Part shown: one piece after another, positions 53,552-61,911 of the stretch
Numbering within the stretch: the first letter of the stretch is position 1
Layout: each line of letters starts with the position of its first letter
Translations under genes and position numbers: made by a program
Source of the DNA: Pedobacter steynii
Lineage (GTDB): Bacteria; Bacteroidota; Bacteroidia; Sphingobacteriales; Sphingobacteriaceae
Length of the DNA stretch: 64,000 nucleotides
Direction of reading: 5' to 3'
Assembly (NCBI RefSeq): GCF_900103665.1
Contig: NZ_FNGY01000015.1
Location: 62,001-126,000 of the forward strand
The notes under the pieces: model-generated
The model's input: the letters and a program-made list of their open reading frames with translations, nothing else
The model's database searches: none
Told to the model about the DNA's origin: nothing

Positions 53552-54505
53552 TTATAGCAGCTTTAACAATTCTTCTTTTTTTGCCGTGTATTCCGTTTCT
53601 GTAATCAGCTCCATGCTGAAAAGATCCTTTAGGTTTTTAAGCCGTCCGGGAATGTCTTCTGTTTGCCCTGCTTTTTGCTGTGGCGTTGCAGAAGGGTTGA
53701 TGTTCATGATCATTCCCATTGCCATTCCCTGACGGGTCACATCGGCCATTCCGTTGTTTTCGTTGCTGATCGCGGTGGCGATGCTAAACTGCGAGAATTT
53801 ATCGATGTCTGTGACCATATTCATGCCCGTCACCTGATCATAATGCCGGAGTACCTCTTCAGGTAAAGTCACACTGCTAACGGTGAATTGTGTGATTTCA
53901 AGCCCAAAACCCGTAAAAAAGGACTGGATTGAGGGCTGTATTTTTTCATTTAATCCGGAGATGTTCCCCGCAACATCCATTACCGCTATTTTTGCTCCGG
54001 CCAGCACCTCGGCAAATTTAGGCGCAATGAAATCACGCAATTGCAACTCCAGTTCTGCAATGCTTAGGTTAGGATAGGTACCTGCATATTCTTTAAAAAA
54101 CAGCCCGATATCCTTAATGCGAATATTGTAGTTTCCATAAGCTCTGATGCGTACCTGTCCAAAATTCAAGTCCCGCATGAGTACCGGGCTGGGCGTTCCC
54201 CATCTGAGGTTGACAAACTGATGGGTATTGAAAAAGTAAATGTCTGCTTTGTATGGACTTTCAAAACCATACTTCCAGCCCTTCAGCCGGGAAAGTATGG
54301 GGATGTTTTCTGTTTTTAAGGTATGTTTTCCGGCAGGGAAGACATCGGCCAGCTGGCCTTCGTTTAATAAAAGGGCCTGTTGACTTTCTCTGACGGTCAG
54401 CACTGCGCCGTTCTTTATTTCCTGATCTGCATCAGCGAACTTCCACATCAGCATGTTTGGATGCGGGCTTACAGATTCAATGATTTCTATAAATGGTAAT
54501 GCCAT
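53552..54505 (-). CDS. SPFH-domain protein with C-terminal SHOCT-like segment (YdjI-like)
   Basis: The 317-residue protein has an SPFH/band-7-like domain in its first 230 residues (MALPFIEIIE, WKFADADQEIKNGAVLTVRESQQALLLNEGQLADVFPAGKHTL, then the RAYGNYNIRI core strand), a linker rich in Asn and Gly, and a C-terminal SHOCT-like helix pair (IPGRLKNLKDLFSMELITETEYTAKKEELLKLL). It resembles YdjI of Bacillus, linked with membrane-stress PspA modules. As the first gene of the operon 54505-51892 it is probably the membrane-associated scaffold. Confidence 0.85.
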   Translation of the reverse strand: MALPFIEIIESVSPHPNMLMWKFADADQEIKNGAVLTVRESQQALLLNEGQLADVFPAGKHTLKTENIPILSRLKGWKYGFESPYKADIYFFNTHQFVNLRWGTPSPVLMRDLNFGQVRIRAYGNYNIRIKDIGLFFKEYAGTYPNLSIAELELQLRDFIAPKFAEVLAGAKIAVMDVAGNISGLNEKIQPSIQSFFTGFGLEITQFTVSSVTLPEEVLRHYDQVTGMNMVTDIDKFSQFSIATAISNENNGMADVTRQGMAMGMIMNINPSATPQQKAGQTEDIPGRLKNLKDLFSMELITETEYTAKKEELLKLL

Positions 54506-54718
54506 ATTTCCGTTTTAAAAATGCCACCACCAGGTAGGGGCCTGGCGGCAGCAAAGGGGGTATAACCTAAAGGTCTTATTGTTAAATGATTATTTGGCTA
54601 TCGTACTATCCTACATTGCATCTACGAATTGGGGAACGGCCGACTACAATACGTCTACAGATTTTCAGGATGTTTACATTTTGCAGCAATTTTGATCAAT
54701 TTGTATTAATTTCAGGAT

Positions 54719-56584
54719 ATGAAATCCTCCCTGTTCAAACTATTTATTTGCAGTTTCCTTTGCCTACCGATGTTTACCTCCGCACAGTTGGCCTTGTCCG
54801 ATAGCCTAAAATCCGCCCTGAATGAACCTTCGATCGCTCCTCAGGACAAATCAAGATTACTGACCCGTTTATCAGAAGTATACCGGCTGAATAAAGACGA
54901 TCAGGCCGGAACAAAAACCGGAAAAGAAAGTGTTCGCTTTGCATTGAAGACCGGTAATTATACCGAGGCGGTAAAAGCTTATGTGGTGCTCACGAATATA
55001 TATGCCATTACCCAACAGTTTGCAGCGATGAAAACAGCGGGCGATTCCGCGATGGTGATTGCGCGTCAGCATCATACGCAGGAAGCGATGGCTTACGCCT
55101 GGTATGGACGGGTATTGTTATATAAAGCATTGTCTAACGCTGATGAAGTGGTAAAGCATTGCCAGCTGGGATTGAAAGCCCTGGAAAAAATTGATGATCC
55201 TTATCTTGCCGCTAAGCTTTACTATCAGCTTTACGCGGTAAACTCAGGATGGAATAATGTAGCCAAGGTAAACCTATATGCCCGAAAATCGACAGACAAT
55301 GCCCTGAAAGCCAAAGATTACAACGCATTAAGTAATGCCTATACCGGCATGTCTGTTGCCTGTGAATACAATTATGCCGCTTCGAAAAAGATGGCCGATC
55401 TGGATAGTGTTCTGTATTACCTCAACAAATCAGAAGCGCTTTACCAGCAATATCCTGGCCGGGTGGCCGATCATACCTATGCCATTGCCTGTATTAATAT
55501 GGCCAGCTATTACCTTAAATATTTCCCGGAAACCGATCAGGCGGCCAAAAGTAATGGAATCCGATACGCCAATAAGGCAAGAATGGTCATGAAGAATAGC
55601 CTGAGGAACCAGCCGATCATCGGCAATAGTCTGGGGATATTAAGTGAGTATGCGAAGCGGGAAGGAGATCTGGGACTGATGGAGCGTTACCTTCTTGAGG
55701 CCTATGAGGTGATGAAAACGGAACAGGATCCATCTTATTATACCCTGATCAATGTCATACAGGCACTCGCCGATAACTATGAGAAGAAAGGGGAATATGC
55801 AAAGGCACTCGGTTTTCAAAAACAGGTTGTAGAATACAACAATAAGAGTTTCGACAAAACGCAGGCAACCAATGCTCAGAAGTTGGAGATACAATACGAT
55901 ACGGAAAAAAAAAACAATGAAATGCTGGTCCTTAAGGAACGGGAAAGCAGTCGGCATTTACAATCGGTTTTATACGGTTGTATCGCTTTTGCTTCTCTGG
56001 TTGGTCTGGTCTTCCTGTTCCGTTCCTACCATTTTAAGCTGCGTTATTCCTTACAGCTGGAAAAACAATTACAGCTGGAAAAGCAGGAATCCGACATGCA
56101 GGTAAAACTGGAAAAGGAAGAACAGGCAAGACTAATCGCCGAACAGCGGTTAATGGAAGCGGAGCAGCAACAGTTGAAAAAAGAAGTAATGGCCAATGTG
56201 TTGCAGCTGGATCATAAAAACCAGATGTTACACCACATCAAAGCACAATTGAATGAAGGTGAATCGATCAATATGCAGAAAATACTCCGGTCGGAATCGA
56301 TGCTGGACCTTGACTTTGAGCAGGCGAAATTACAGATCCAGCAGGTGCATCCCGGTTTCTTTCAATTGTTAACCGAGCGGTCCCAGCAAAAACTGACGCC
56401 GCTCGACCTGAGGTTCTGTGCCTGTTTACATCTCAATATGGATACCCGGCAAATTGCCCAGCTCATGCACGTGGAGGCCAAGAGTGTGCGGATGAGCCGC
56501 TACCGGATCAAGCAGAAACTGGGGCTTTCTAAAGCCGATGACCTGAATGTTTTTATCCAGCAACTCGGCAAACAGCCATCTTAA
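54719..56584 (+). CDS. Membrane-bound TPR regulator with LuxR-like HTH
   Basis: The 621-residue protein has a signal peptide (ending FTSAQ), several TPR-like helical pairs up to about residue 400, one membrane helix (VLYGCIAFASLVGLVFLF, about 415-435), a coiled coil (LEKQLQLEKQESDMQVKLEKEEQARL) and a C-terminal HTH (LTPLDLRFCACLHLNMDTRQIAQLMHVEAKSVRMSRYRIKQKLGLSKADDL). The HTH is related to LuxR/GerE-type and Bacteroidota hybrid-system HTHs. Periplasmic TPRs linked directly to a DNA-binding domain make a one-component membrane transcription factor. Target genes are unknown; the SPFH operon is divergent, 213 bp away. Confidence 0.85.
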   Translation: MKSSLFKLFICSFLCLPMFTSAQLALSDSLKSALNEPSIAPQDKSRLLTRLSEVYRLNKDDQAGTKTGKESVRFALKTGNYTEAVKAYVVLTNIYAITQQFAAMKTAGDSAMVIARQHHTQEAMAYAWYGRVLLYKALSNADEVVKHCQLGLKALEKIDDPYLAAKLYYQLYAVNSGWNNVAKVNLYARKSTDNALKAKDYNALSNAYTGMSVACEYNYAASKKMADLDSVLYYLNKSEALYQQYPGRVADHTYAIACINMASYYLKYFPETDQAAKSNGIRYANKARMVMKNSLRNQPIIGNSLGILSEYAKREGDLGLMERYLLEAYEVMKTEQDPSYYTLINVIQALADNYEKKGEYAKALGFQKQVVEYNNKSFDKTQATNAQKLEIQYDTEKKNNEMLVLKERESSRHLQSVLYGCIAFASLVGLVFLFRSYHFKLRYSLQLEKQLQLEKQESDMQVKLEKEEQARLIAEQRLMEAEQQQLKKEVMANVLQLDHKNQMLHHIKAQLNEGESINMQKILRSESMLDLDFEQAKLQIQQVHPGFFQLLTERSQQKLTPLDLRFCACLHLNMDTRQIAQLMHVEAKSVRMSRYRIKQKLGLSKADDLNVFIQQLGKQPS

Positions 56585-56590
56585 CGACCT

Positions 56591-57559
56591 TTATTTCACA
56601 AAGATCCCTGTGATGTGACCAACGACGTTCGGGAGGGATACCGCCTTGCCATTTTTCCAGTAAGTTGCGTTTCCTTCCAGGTAACCTGCCAGATAAACAT
56701 CCTGACCAGAAACGGCCATGGCATTTACTCCGGCACTTTCTTTCCCGTCTGTTAAGCGGGTTGGCTGTCCGTTTTTCCAGCTGACCATCACATTTATCGC
56801 TTCTGCATTTCTTTCAAATCCTGCGAAATAGACATCATTGCCAGATAGAGAAACGGCTTTTGCACTAGTACCGTTAGCGAGCAGGGTTTCTTTTCCATTT
56901 TTCCAGTATACCGCAATTTCTACTCCTGCTTTATCTTTGGCTTTACCCGCTACATAAACATCTGTTCCGGAAACTGCGATTCCATTGGCTTCTGCCCCCG
57001 GGTTAGCTGATGTCAGTTTTACGGTCTTTCCATTTTTCCAGTAAGTGGCTTCATAATCGCCGTTATCATCTACTTTATAACCCGAAATATAGACATCCTG
57101 ACCAGCAACGAAGATATCTGTAAGGGTGATCTCTTCGCCCATCTTTGTGGCAATCCCGTTTTTCCAGTACATGGCAGCAGATCCGTTATTTCCGATCACA
57201 TGCACATCTGAACCTGAGACTGCGATTGCCATTGCTTTTGCGTAAGTTTTACCATCCGTAAGTACAAAGCCTTTACCATTCTTCCAATAGGTGGCAACAG
57301 GTTCTCCCTCGCTGTTATTTACATATCCAGACACATATTCGTCATCGCCTAAGACCGCGATATCTAAAGCTTCGGCAAAAGTCTTTCCGTCCGATAATTT
57401 GACGACCTGTCCGTTTTTCCAATAGTTGACAAAATTTGGCCCTCCATCATTACCAAGATAGGTCAGGTATAAGCCAGGAGTAGATTGCGCTTTAAGCGCC
57501 GTCGTGCTTAGGGTGCTGAACAGCAATGCCAGGCAGCATAATTTCGAGATAGTTTTCAT
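56591..57559 (-). CDS. Secreted protein of YWKNG-type repeats
   Basis: The 322-residue protein has a signal peptide (LALLFSTLSTTALKAQS) and then about seven repeats of roughly 40-45 residues with the pattern YWKNGK....L.DGK..A.A.AIAVSG.DVYVAG. Each repeat has a YWKNG turn followed by two to three strands, which suggests a seven-bladed beta-propeller or a related closed beta fold. There is no catalytic motif. The last repeat closes with ATYWKNGKAVSLPN. It is transcribed from its own promoter (57601-57630), divergent from the CoiA-like gene. Function unknown. Confidence 0.75.
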   Translation of the reverse strand: MKTISKLCCLALLFSTLSTTALKAQSTPGLYLTYLGNDGGPNFVNYWKNGQVVKLSDGKTFAEALDIAVLGDDEYVSGYVNNSEGEPVATYWKNGKGFVLTDGKTYAKAMAIAVSGSDVHVIGNNGSAAMYWKNGIATKMGEEITLTDIFVAGQDVYISGYKVDDNGDYEATYWKNGKTVKLTSANPGAEANGIAVSGTDVYVAGKAKDKAGVEIAVYWKNGKETLLANGTSAKAVSLSGNDVYFAGFERNAEAINVMVSWKNGQPTRLTDGKESAGVNAMAVSGQDVYLAGYLEGNATYWKNGKAVSLPNVVGHITGIFVK

Positions 57560-57600
57560 TATTTGTTATTTTTTTAATTTAGGGAATGATGAATTGTATA

Positions 57601-57630
57601 CAAAGCTAGTTTAATTAGTAAAAAAATCAA
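57601..57630 (-). promoter_or_regulatory. Promoter of the YWKNG-repeat gene
   Basis: On the minus strand TTG (57630-57628), 19-bp spacer, TAGCTTTG (57608-57601): an exact match to TTG-N19-TAnnTTTG. Expected start about 57594, giving a leader of about 35 nt. Confidence 0.7.
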
Positions 57631-57667
57631 GATCCTAAATAAAATTCCGAGAATAATATATAATTCT

Positions 57668-57697
57668 TTGGCTACTAATTATATTAGTATAATTTTG
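57668..57697 (+). promoter_or_regulatory. Promoter of the CoiA-like gene
   Basis: TTG (57668-57670), 19-bp spacer, TAATTTTG (57690-57697): an exact match to the Bacteroidota consensus, divergent from the promoter at 57601-57630. Expected start about 57704, 24 nt before the ATG. Confidence 0.7.
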
Positions 57698-57727
57698 TAT
57701 TTGCTAAAATTCGATTGAGTTTATAAT

Positions 57728-58342
57728 ATGGAATCTAATTCTCCTTTATTGAGGTTTTATCCTGGAGAAACACCCTGGCACCGCAACTGGAAGAAAGCAT
57801 TTCCTCCGGCTTTCAGGGAGGTTAGTTTTGTGGATGCGACCTTCGGTGAGCATCATCGGGCTGATGTACATACGCCATGTGGGACGACGCTCGAGTTTCA
57901 GAATTCTCCGATTTCTATGGAGGAACTCAGGAGCAGGGAGGCCTTTTATCCAAATCTCGTCTGGGTCCTTAATGGGAAGAAGTTCAAAGGATTCCGGGTG
58001 CTTAAAAGCTTGCCTGATGTCGATGATCCAAGGCTTTCCGCTTATGAGTTTTGTCATAGTGACCACCTTTCCATGATCCGTAAATCGGATCTGATCCAGG
58101 ATAAGCCGAAGATTTTAAACTTCTATCATCCGGAGATCAAAGGCATTCCACTCACTTCTTATTATTATTCATTTTGCTGGAAACACCCTCACCGGGTTTG
58201 GTTTGAAGCGAAATGCCCGATCATTGTAGATTTGGGCGGACACTTTTTATACCAGCTGAAACAGCGAAAACAGTTGTCCGGGGACTATGCTTACCTGCAC
58301 ATCATTCCAAGAAAATCTTTTATTGAACGATACGTAATGTAA
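57728..58342 (+). CDS. CoiA-like nuclease-fold protein
   Basis: The 204-residue protein shows the restriction-endonuclease-like core of competence CoiA-family proteins: HHRADVHTPCGTTLEFQNSPISMEELRSREAFYPNLVWVLNG, containing the E/H-x-x-AD...E-x-Q pattern of the PD-(D/E)xK fold. It lacks the long extra regions of full CoiA. The C-terminal half (FYHPEIKGIPLTSYYYSFCWKHPHRVWFEAKCPIIVDLGG) is typical of short Bacteroidota homologues. A role in DNA uptake or processing is inferred from the family only. It is monocistronic, with its own promoter and terminator. Confidence 0.75.
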   Translation: MESNSPLLRFYPGETPWHRNWKKAFPPAFREVSFVDATFGEHHRADVHTPCGTTLEFQNSPISMEELRSREAFYPNLVWVLNGKKFKGFRVLKSLPDVDDPRLSAYEFCHSDHLSMIRKSDLIQDKPKILNFYHPEIKGIPLTSYYYSFCWKHPHRVWFEAKCPIIVDLGGHFLYQLKQRKQLSGDYAYLHIIPRKSFIERYVM

Positions 58343-58361
58343 GGGGAAGAATATACGGAAA

Positions 58362-58411
58362 AAGCCGCATGCTCTTCTTCTAACGGGGAATTAAAAAAGA
58401 GCATACGGCTT
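58362..58411 (+). terminator. Terminator after the CoiA-like gene
   Basis: AGCCGCATGCTCTT (58363-58376) pairs with AAGAGCATACGGCT (58397-58410) with one mismatch around a 20-nt loop, and A/T-rich flanks serve both directions. It also lies just beyond the stop codon of the convergent gene at 58451. Confidence 0.7.
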
Positions 58412-58450
58412 AAACAAAAATTGAAAAGATGCTTACCCGGGGAGAGGGAT

Positions 58451-58927
58451 TTATGGTTTCTTTTTCAGGACCGTAACGGCTATTTTTCCATCTTCCAGAC
58501 CTTCCAGATTTTTATCTGCAAAAGTATCTTTGGCACCTGATTTTTGTATGAGTTTTAAGAGTTCTTCAGAGCTGCCCGTATGCTGAACATCGATGGTAGA
58601 GCCTGCAGCACTAAATTTAATTTTGGTGCTTTCCACGCCTGTACATTTCTGAATATTTTCATTGACCGCTTTCAGGGTCATAAAGTCGACTCCATTCAGG
58701 GTGATCGTGGTGCCTCCGCTTACCGGGGCAGCCGGATCCGTCGTTTTCTTCTTTTTGGAGAAGAAGCCTAATATTTTATCGCCTGTACCTTTGGTCCGGT
58801 CTGCGGCATTTGATGCTTTATCTACCTTGCTTAATGCTTTATCAATTTTGTCAAATACACCTTGTGCTTTAAGCGATGTGCCACCAAATAGGATCAGTGC
58901 GAAACACATCATCGGAATAATTTTCAT
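58451..58927 (-). CDS. Small secreted protein under the NarL-type two-component system
   Basis: A 158-residue exported protein: signal peptide ending SLKAQGVFDKIDKAL, a basic linker (GFFSKKKKTTDPAAP) and a C-terminal alpha/beta domain (TTITLNGVDFMTLKAVNENIQKCTGV, then FSAAGSTIDVQHTGSSEELLKLIQ and IAVTVLKKKP). I do not recognise the family. It has a clear promoter at 58966-58996, and a cluster of TACCTG half-sites ends exactly at its -33 box. The same palindrome occurs upstream of the kinase gene, so it is probably the direct target of the neighbouring response regulator. Confidence 0.7.
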   Translation of the reverse strand: MKIIPMMCFALILFGGTSLKAQGVFDKIDKALSKVDKASNAADRTKGTGDKILGFFSKKKKTTDPAAPVSGGTTITLNGVDFMTLKAVNENIQKCTGVESTKIKFSAAGSTIDVQHTGSSEELLKLIQKSGAKDTFADKNLEGLEDGKIAVTVLKKKP

Positions 58928-58965
58928 GTTGGTTTATTTTAGAGGTTTAATACTGGTTGTTACCT

Positions 58966-58996
58966 CAAAAATAACGGGTATTTACAGCCCTCACAA
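58966..58996 (-). promoter_or_regulatory. Promoter of the 58927 gene
   Basis: On the minus strand TTG (58996-58994), a 20-bp spacer and TATTTTTG (58973-58966) match TTG-N20-TAnnTTTG. The -33 TTG directly adjoins the first half-site (58997) of the palindromic operator. Confidence 0.65.
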
Positions 58997-59036
58997 TACC
59001 TGAAAACATGGCTTTATTTCTACCTGTTTTCAGGTA
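58997..59036. promoter_or_regulatory. Palindromic operator cluster TACCTG-N4-CAGGTA
   Basis: TACCTGTTTTCAGGTA (59021-59036) is a perfect palindrome with 4-bp spacer. A further half-site TACCTGAAAAC starts at 58997, and 58997-59007 is also perfectly complementary to 59026-59036. The 61721-61736 element shares the same arms. Position just upstream of the -33 box fits activation by a LuxR/NarL-type regulator. A hairpin in the end of the response-regulator transcript is an alternative reading. Confidence 0.55.
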
Positions 59037-59051
59037 CTAAATCTATTTTCG

Positions 59052-59687
59052 CTATACAAGTCCCTGATCCATAGCGGCCTTTATCAATGAGGCCACATTT
59101 TTTACCTGAAATTTCTGCAGGAGGTTTTTGCGGTGGGTTTCTACGGTGAGCGGACTGAGATGAAGGCTTTCGGCGATGACAGGAGTGGTTTGTCCCTGCG
59201 AGATCAGGCATAGGATCTCTTTTTCTCTTTTGGTCAGCTGAGCAGGGGTATCCAGTTCGTTCAGCGTGGGCTGCGCCATGATCTCCCTGACGGCATTGCT
59301 AAAGGCAATCCGGCCTTGAAGTGCCTCATTGATACAATGGATCAATTCTTCTGAAGAGATGTTTTTGAGCATGTAACCAGTGGCTCCATTTTGCAACATC
59401 TGAAGGATCATGCTGCGCTGGCTATGGTTACTCAAAGCAAGCACATGTGTTTTTGGGGAGATCTTTTTGATTTCCTTACACAACTCAATGCCATTGGCAT
59501 CGGGGAGGGTGATGTCCAGTAAAACAACATCTACTTTGTTTTCCTTCAGAAAAGCGAGAAAAGTGGCACCGAGGGTAAAACAGCCCGAGATTTCAATCCC
59601 CTCCAGGTCTGTCAATAAGCGTTGAAGTCCTTCCAGGACAATCAGGTGATCATCTACGATTGCTAATGTTGCTTTGTTAGTCCACAT
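59052..59687 (-). CDS. NarL/LuxR-family response regulator
   Basis: The 211-residue protein has a receiver domain with the acidic pair at residues 12-13 (IVDDHLI), phospho-acceptor Asp58 (VVLLDITLPDANG) and the conserved Lys in GYMLKN, followed by a LuxR/GerE HTH (LTKREKEILCLISQGQTTPVIAESLHLSPLTVETHRKNLLQKFQV). Its first bases overlap the end of the kinase gene (59677-59687), so the two are translated together. Palindromes TACCTG-N4-CAGGTA upstream of the kinase gene and between this gene and 58927 are candidate binding sites. Confidence 0.95.
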   Translation of the reverse strand: MWTNKATLAIVDDHLIVLEGLQRLLTDLEGIEISGCFTLGATFLAFLKENKVDVVLLDITLPDANGIELCKEIKKISPKTHVLALSNHSQRSMILQMLQNGATGYMLKNISSEELIHCINEALQGRIAFSNAVREIMAQPTLNELDTPAQLTKREKEILCLISQGQTTPVIAESLHLSPLTVETHRKNLLQKFQVKNVASLIKAAMDQGLV

Positions 59688-61677
59688 GTAATTCTATATT
59701 AATAACGGTACCTTCATTAATTGTCGATTCTATCTCTATTTTTCCTTTTAGGAAGCCCACTCTGTTCCTGATGTTATTCAGCCCTATTCCGTTCTCTGTA
59801 TGGTCTGAATTCAGCTCAAATCCTTTGCCGTTATCTTCCTGAGTGATAAAAAACATATTGCCGTTTCTGCTGCATTGCAATAAGATTTTGCTGGCATTCG
59901 CATGGCGGATGGCATTCGCCAGCATCTCCTGAACAATACGGTAAATGTTAATCTGAGTCTGTTCCGGAATGGGACCATCAATTTCCAATGCCAGAAATTC
60001 AATCTTTGTGCTGCTGGTTATCAGTGTTTCACAAAGGTCTTTCAAGGCCGTTTTTAATCCGAAATTGAGCAGGTTTTCCGGCATCATATTATGGGCGATC
60101 CTGCGCAGTTCTGTTACCGAGTTGTCCAGCTGTCCGATGATTTTTTGCAGGTTTTCTCTTTGGTTGTCGGAGCGGGGATTTTCCAGCTGCCCGGAGAGGT
60201 TGATCTTTGCTCCGGCCAGCATTCCACCCAGTCCATCGTGCAGGTCCCTTGCCAGCCTGCGGCGTTCCTGCTCTTCGCCCTCCAGCATGGCCTGACTGTA
60301 TTGAAGCTGTTGTTGTTGTTCCAGCTCATTTAAATGTTGCCGGTAACTCAGCTCTTTCTGAGCCAGCAGCTTTCTGTTGTTCCGGTAGTACAGGAATGAA
60401 AACATGGCGACAATCAATAGAATCAGACTTATGGAACCCAATAGCCAGTTAATTAAGCGGTTGTTTTTGGCCGCTAGTGCCGATTGGATATTATTGGCCT
60501 TTAGTTCATTGATCTCTTTTTGTTTTTCCGTGTCTTTATACTTTAACTCCAGGGCATTGACCTCAGTTTTCAGCTTACCCTGGGCGACGCTGTCACTCAG
60601 TTTGCTGTAACGTTCGAGCCAGTCGTAGGCCAATGTCATTTTCCCCAGCCCTTTATAAGTGATGGCCATTCCATGGTAAAGCTGTAACCTGTTCACAGAG
60701 AGCTTCATCATCGGTGGCTTTGTCATCAGGTACTCCAATACCGATCTGGCTTGTTCAAAATCTTTGATATAATAGCTTGCGTAGAACTTCTGAAGCAACA
60801 GGCGTTGTTCCTTATATGGAATCTTTAGTTTTTCCGACAGGACGATTCCCTTTTCAATGTTTGTCAGGGCTTTTTTAAACTGATCACCTACCGTAAAATA
60901 CAGACCTTCTGCGGCATAATAGTCCAACAGGTATTCTGATTCAGGGTAGGGCGCCAAAAGGCCGCGAATATCATCTAGTATAACCCTTGCCTTAGGGTTT
61001 TGACCGGATTGGGTATAATTTTCAGCCAGGGTATGGTAAGCGCTGATCAGCTCGCCGGAACTGGCTTTCTCCTTTTTTAAATAACCGATCGCTTTTAAGC
61101 AATAGCTTTCTGCTTTCCCAAACTGACCTGCATTCTTGAAAATATTGGCCAGGATTAAATAGCTCGTGCCAAGAAAAGCATTGCTTTCTGCTTTTTGGGC
61201 CAATGGGATACATTTGTTAAATACGATGTCAGTGAGCACATCATAATTGTCTTTTTTAAACTGTATGATTCCATACTCATACCATGCCTTTGCCCTGAAC
61301 AAATTTGCCTCTTTTGCCGGATAAGCACGGAGCTGCATTTCTACATTTCTGTACATTTTCTCGCTCTTATTCTGCTGAGTCCGAACAATGAAATAGGCCT
61401 CGTAATACTGCGCAATGATTTTTAAATAAGGGGAGTGACCGGCCAGCTTTTTTCCCTGCGCTAAATACTTTTCAGATTTGAGGCTGTCTTTGTAAGCCCA
61501 GAATTGCGACAACTCCAGGTTTGCCCTGGCTTTAATGCTATCCGTTGCGGCCGTTTGGGTCTTCCGGGATAAACTATCCAGGTAAAGGCGCTCATTTAGA
61601 GGCACCTGTCCGCTACACCACATCATGGTTAGGAGAAGCAGGAGAAAGACAGGGATGTATTTAGGCATAGTATACAA
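59677..61677 (-). CDS. TPR sensor histidine kinase (HisKA_3 type)
   Basis: The 666-residue protein has a signal-like N-terminus (IPVFLLLLLTMMWCSG), about seven TPR-like repeats to residue 400, a membrane helix (LINWLLGSISLILLIVAMFSFLYY), a coiled coil, the HisKA_3 motif (EEQERRRLARDLHDGLGGMLAGA, with His the expected phosphorylation site) and an HATPase_c domain with N and G boxes (MLANAIRHANASK, DNGKGFELN and GIGLNNIRNRV). It senses an unknown periplasmic signal through the TPRs and phosphorylates the overlapping NarL-type regulator. Start may be ATG 61668 (MPKYIPV) rather than 61677. Confidence 0.95.
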   Translation of the reverse strand: MYTMPKYIPVFLLLLLTMMWCSGQVPLNERLYLDSLSRKTQTAATDSIKARANLELSQFWAYKDSLKSEKYLAQGKKLAGHSPYLKIIAQYYEAYFIVRTQQNKSEKMYRNVEMQLRAYPAKEANLFRAKAWYEYGIIQFKKDNYDVLTDIVFNKCIPLAQKAESNAFLGTSYLILANIFKNAGQFGKAESYCLKAIGYLKKEKASSGELISAYHTLAENYTQSGQNPKARVILDDIRGLLAPYPESEYLLDYYAAEGLYFTVGDQFKKALTNIEKGIVLSEKLKIPYKEQRLLLQKFYASYYIKDFEQARSVLEYLMTKPPMMKLSVNRLQLYHGMAITYKGLGKMTLAYDWLERYSKLSDSVAQGKLKTEVNALELKYKDTEKQKEINELKANNIQSALAAKNNRLINWLLGSISLILLIVAMFSFLYYRNNRKLLAQKELSYRQHLNELEQQQQLQYSQAMLEGEEQERRRLARDLHDGLGGMLAGAKINLSGQLENPRSDNQRENLQKIIGQLDNSVTELRRIAHNMMPENLLNFGLKTALKDLCETLITSSTKIEFLALEIDGPIPEQTQINIYRIVQEMLANAIRHANASKILLQCSRNGNMFFITQEDNGKGFELNSDHTENGIGLNNIRNRVGFLKGKIEIESTINEGTVINIELHVD

Positions 61678-61720
61678 GTATATGGAAGATTTCCAAAAAT
61701 GCGGGTTTCCATATTAAAAA

Positions 61721-61736
61721 TACCTGGAAGCAGGTA
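61721..61736. promoter_or_regulatory. Palindrome TACCTG-N4-CAGGTA upstream of the kinase gene
   Basis: TACCTGGAAGCAGGTA is a perfect palindrome with a 4-bp spacer, sharing its arms with 59021-59036. On the minus strand a near-consensus -7 box CATTTTTG (61701-61694) lies 20 bp downstream, so the site is placed for regulation of the kinase-regulator operon by its own product. Confidence 0.55.
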
Positions 61737-61858
61737 GTACAAAACCATTGTTATTGGGTATTGTAAACCTAATGATTAACTGTATTTTTGATTAGACCAA
61801 AACAGGATTAGATCAGTGCAGAAATAGGTGAATGAACCTTCTTTTTTAGAAAGTTCAT

Positions 61859-61886
61859 GACGAAAGCCCATCACCGGGCTTTCGTC
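61859..61886 (-). terminator. Terminator of the TraB/GumN-like gene
   Basis: GACGAAAGCCC (61859-61869) and GGGCTTTCGTC (61876-61886) form a perfect 11-bp stem with a 6-nt loop, 25 bp after the minus-strand stop at 61912. The T-tract on the minus strand is weak. Confidence 0.65.
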
Positions 61887-61911
61887 GTAAACAAGGACTT
61901 TTTTAATCCTT

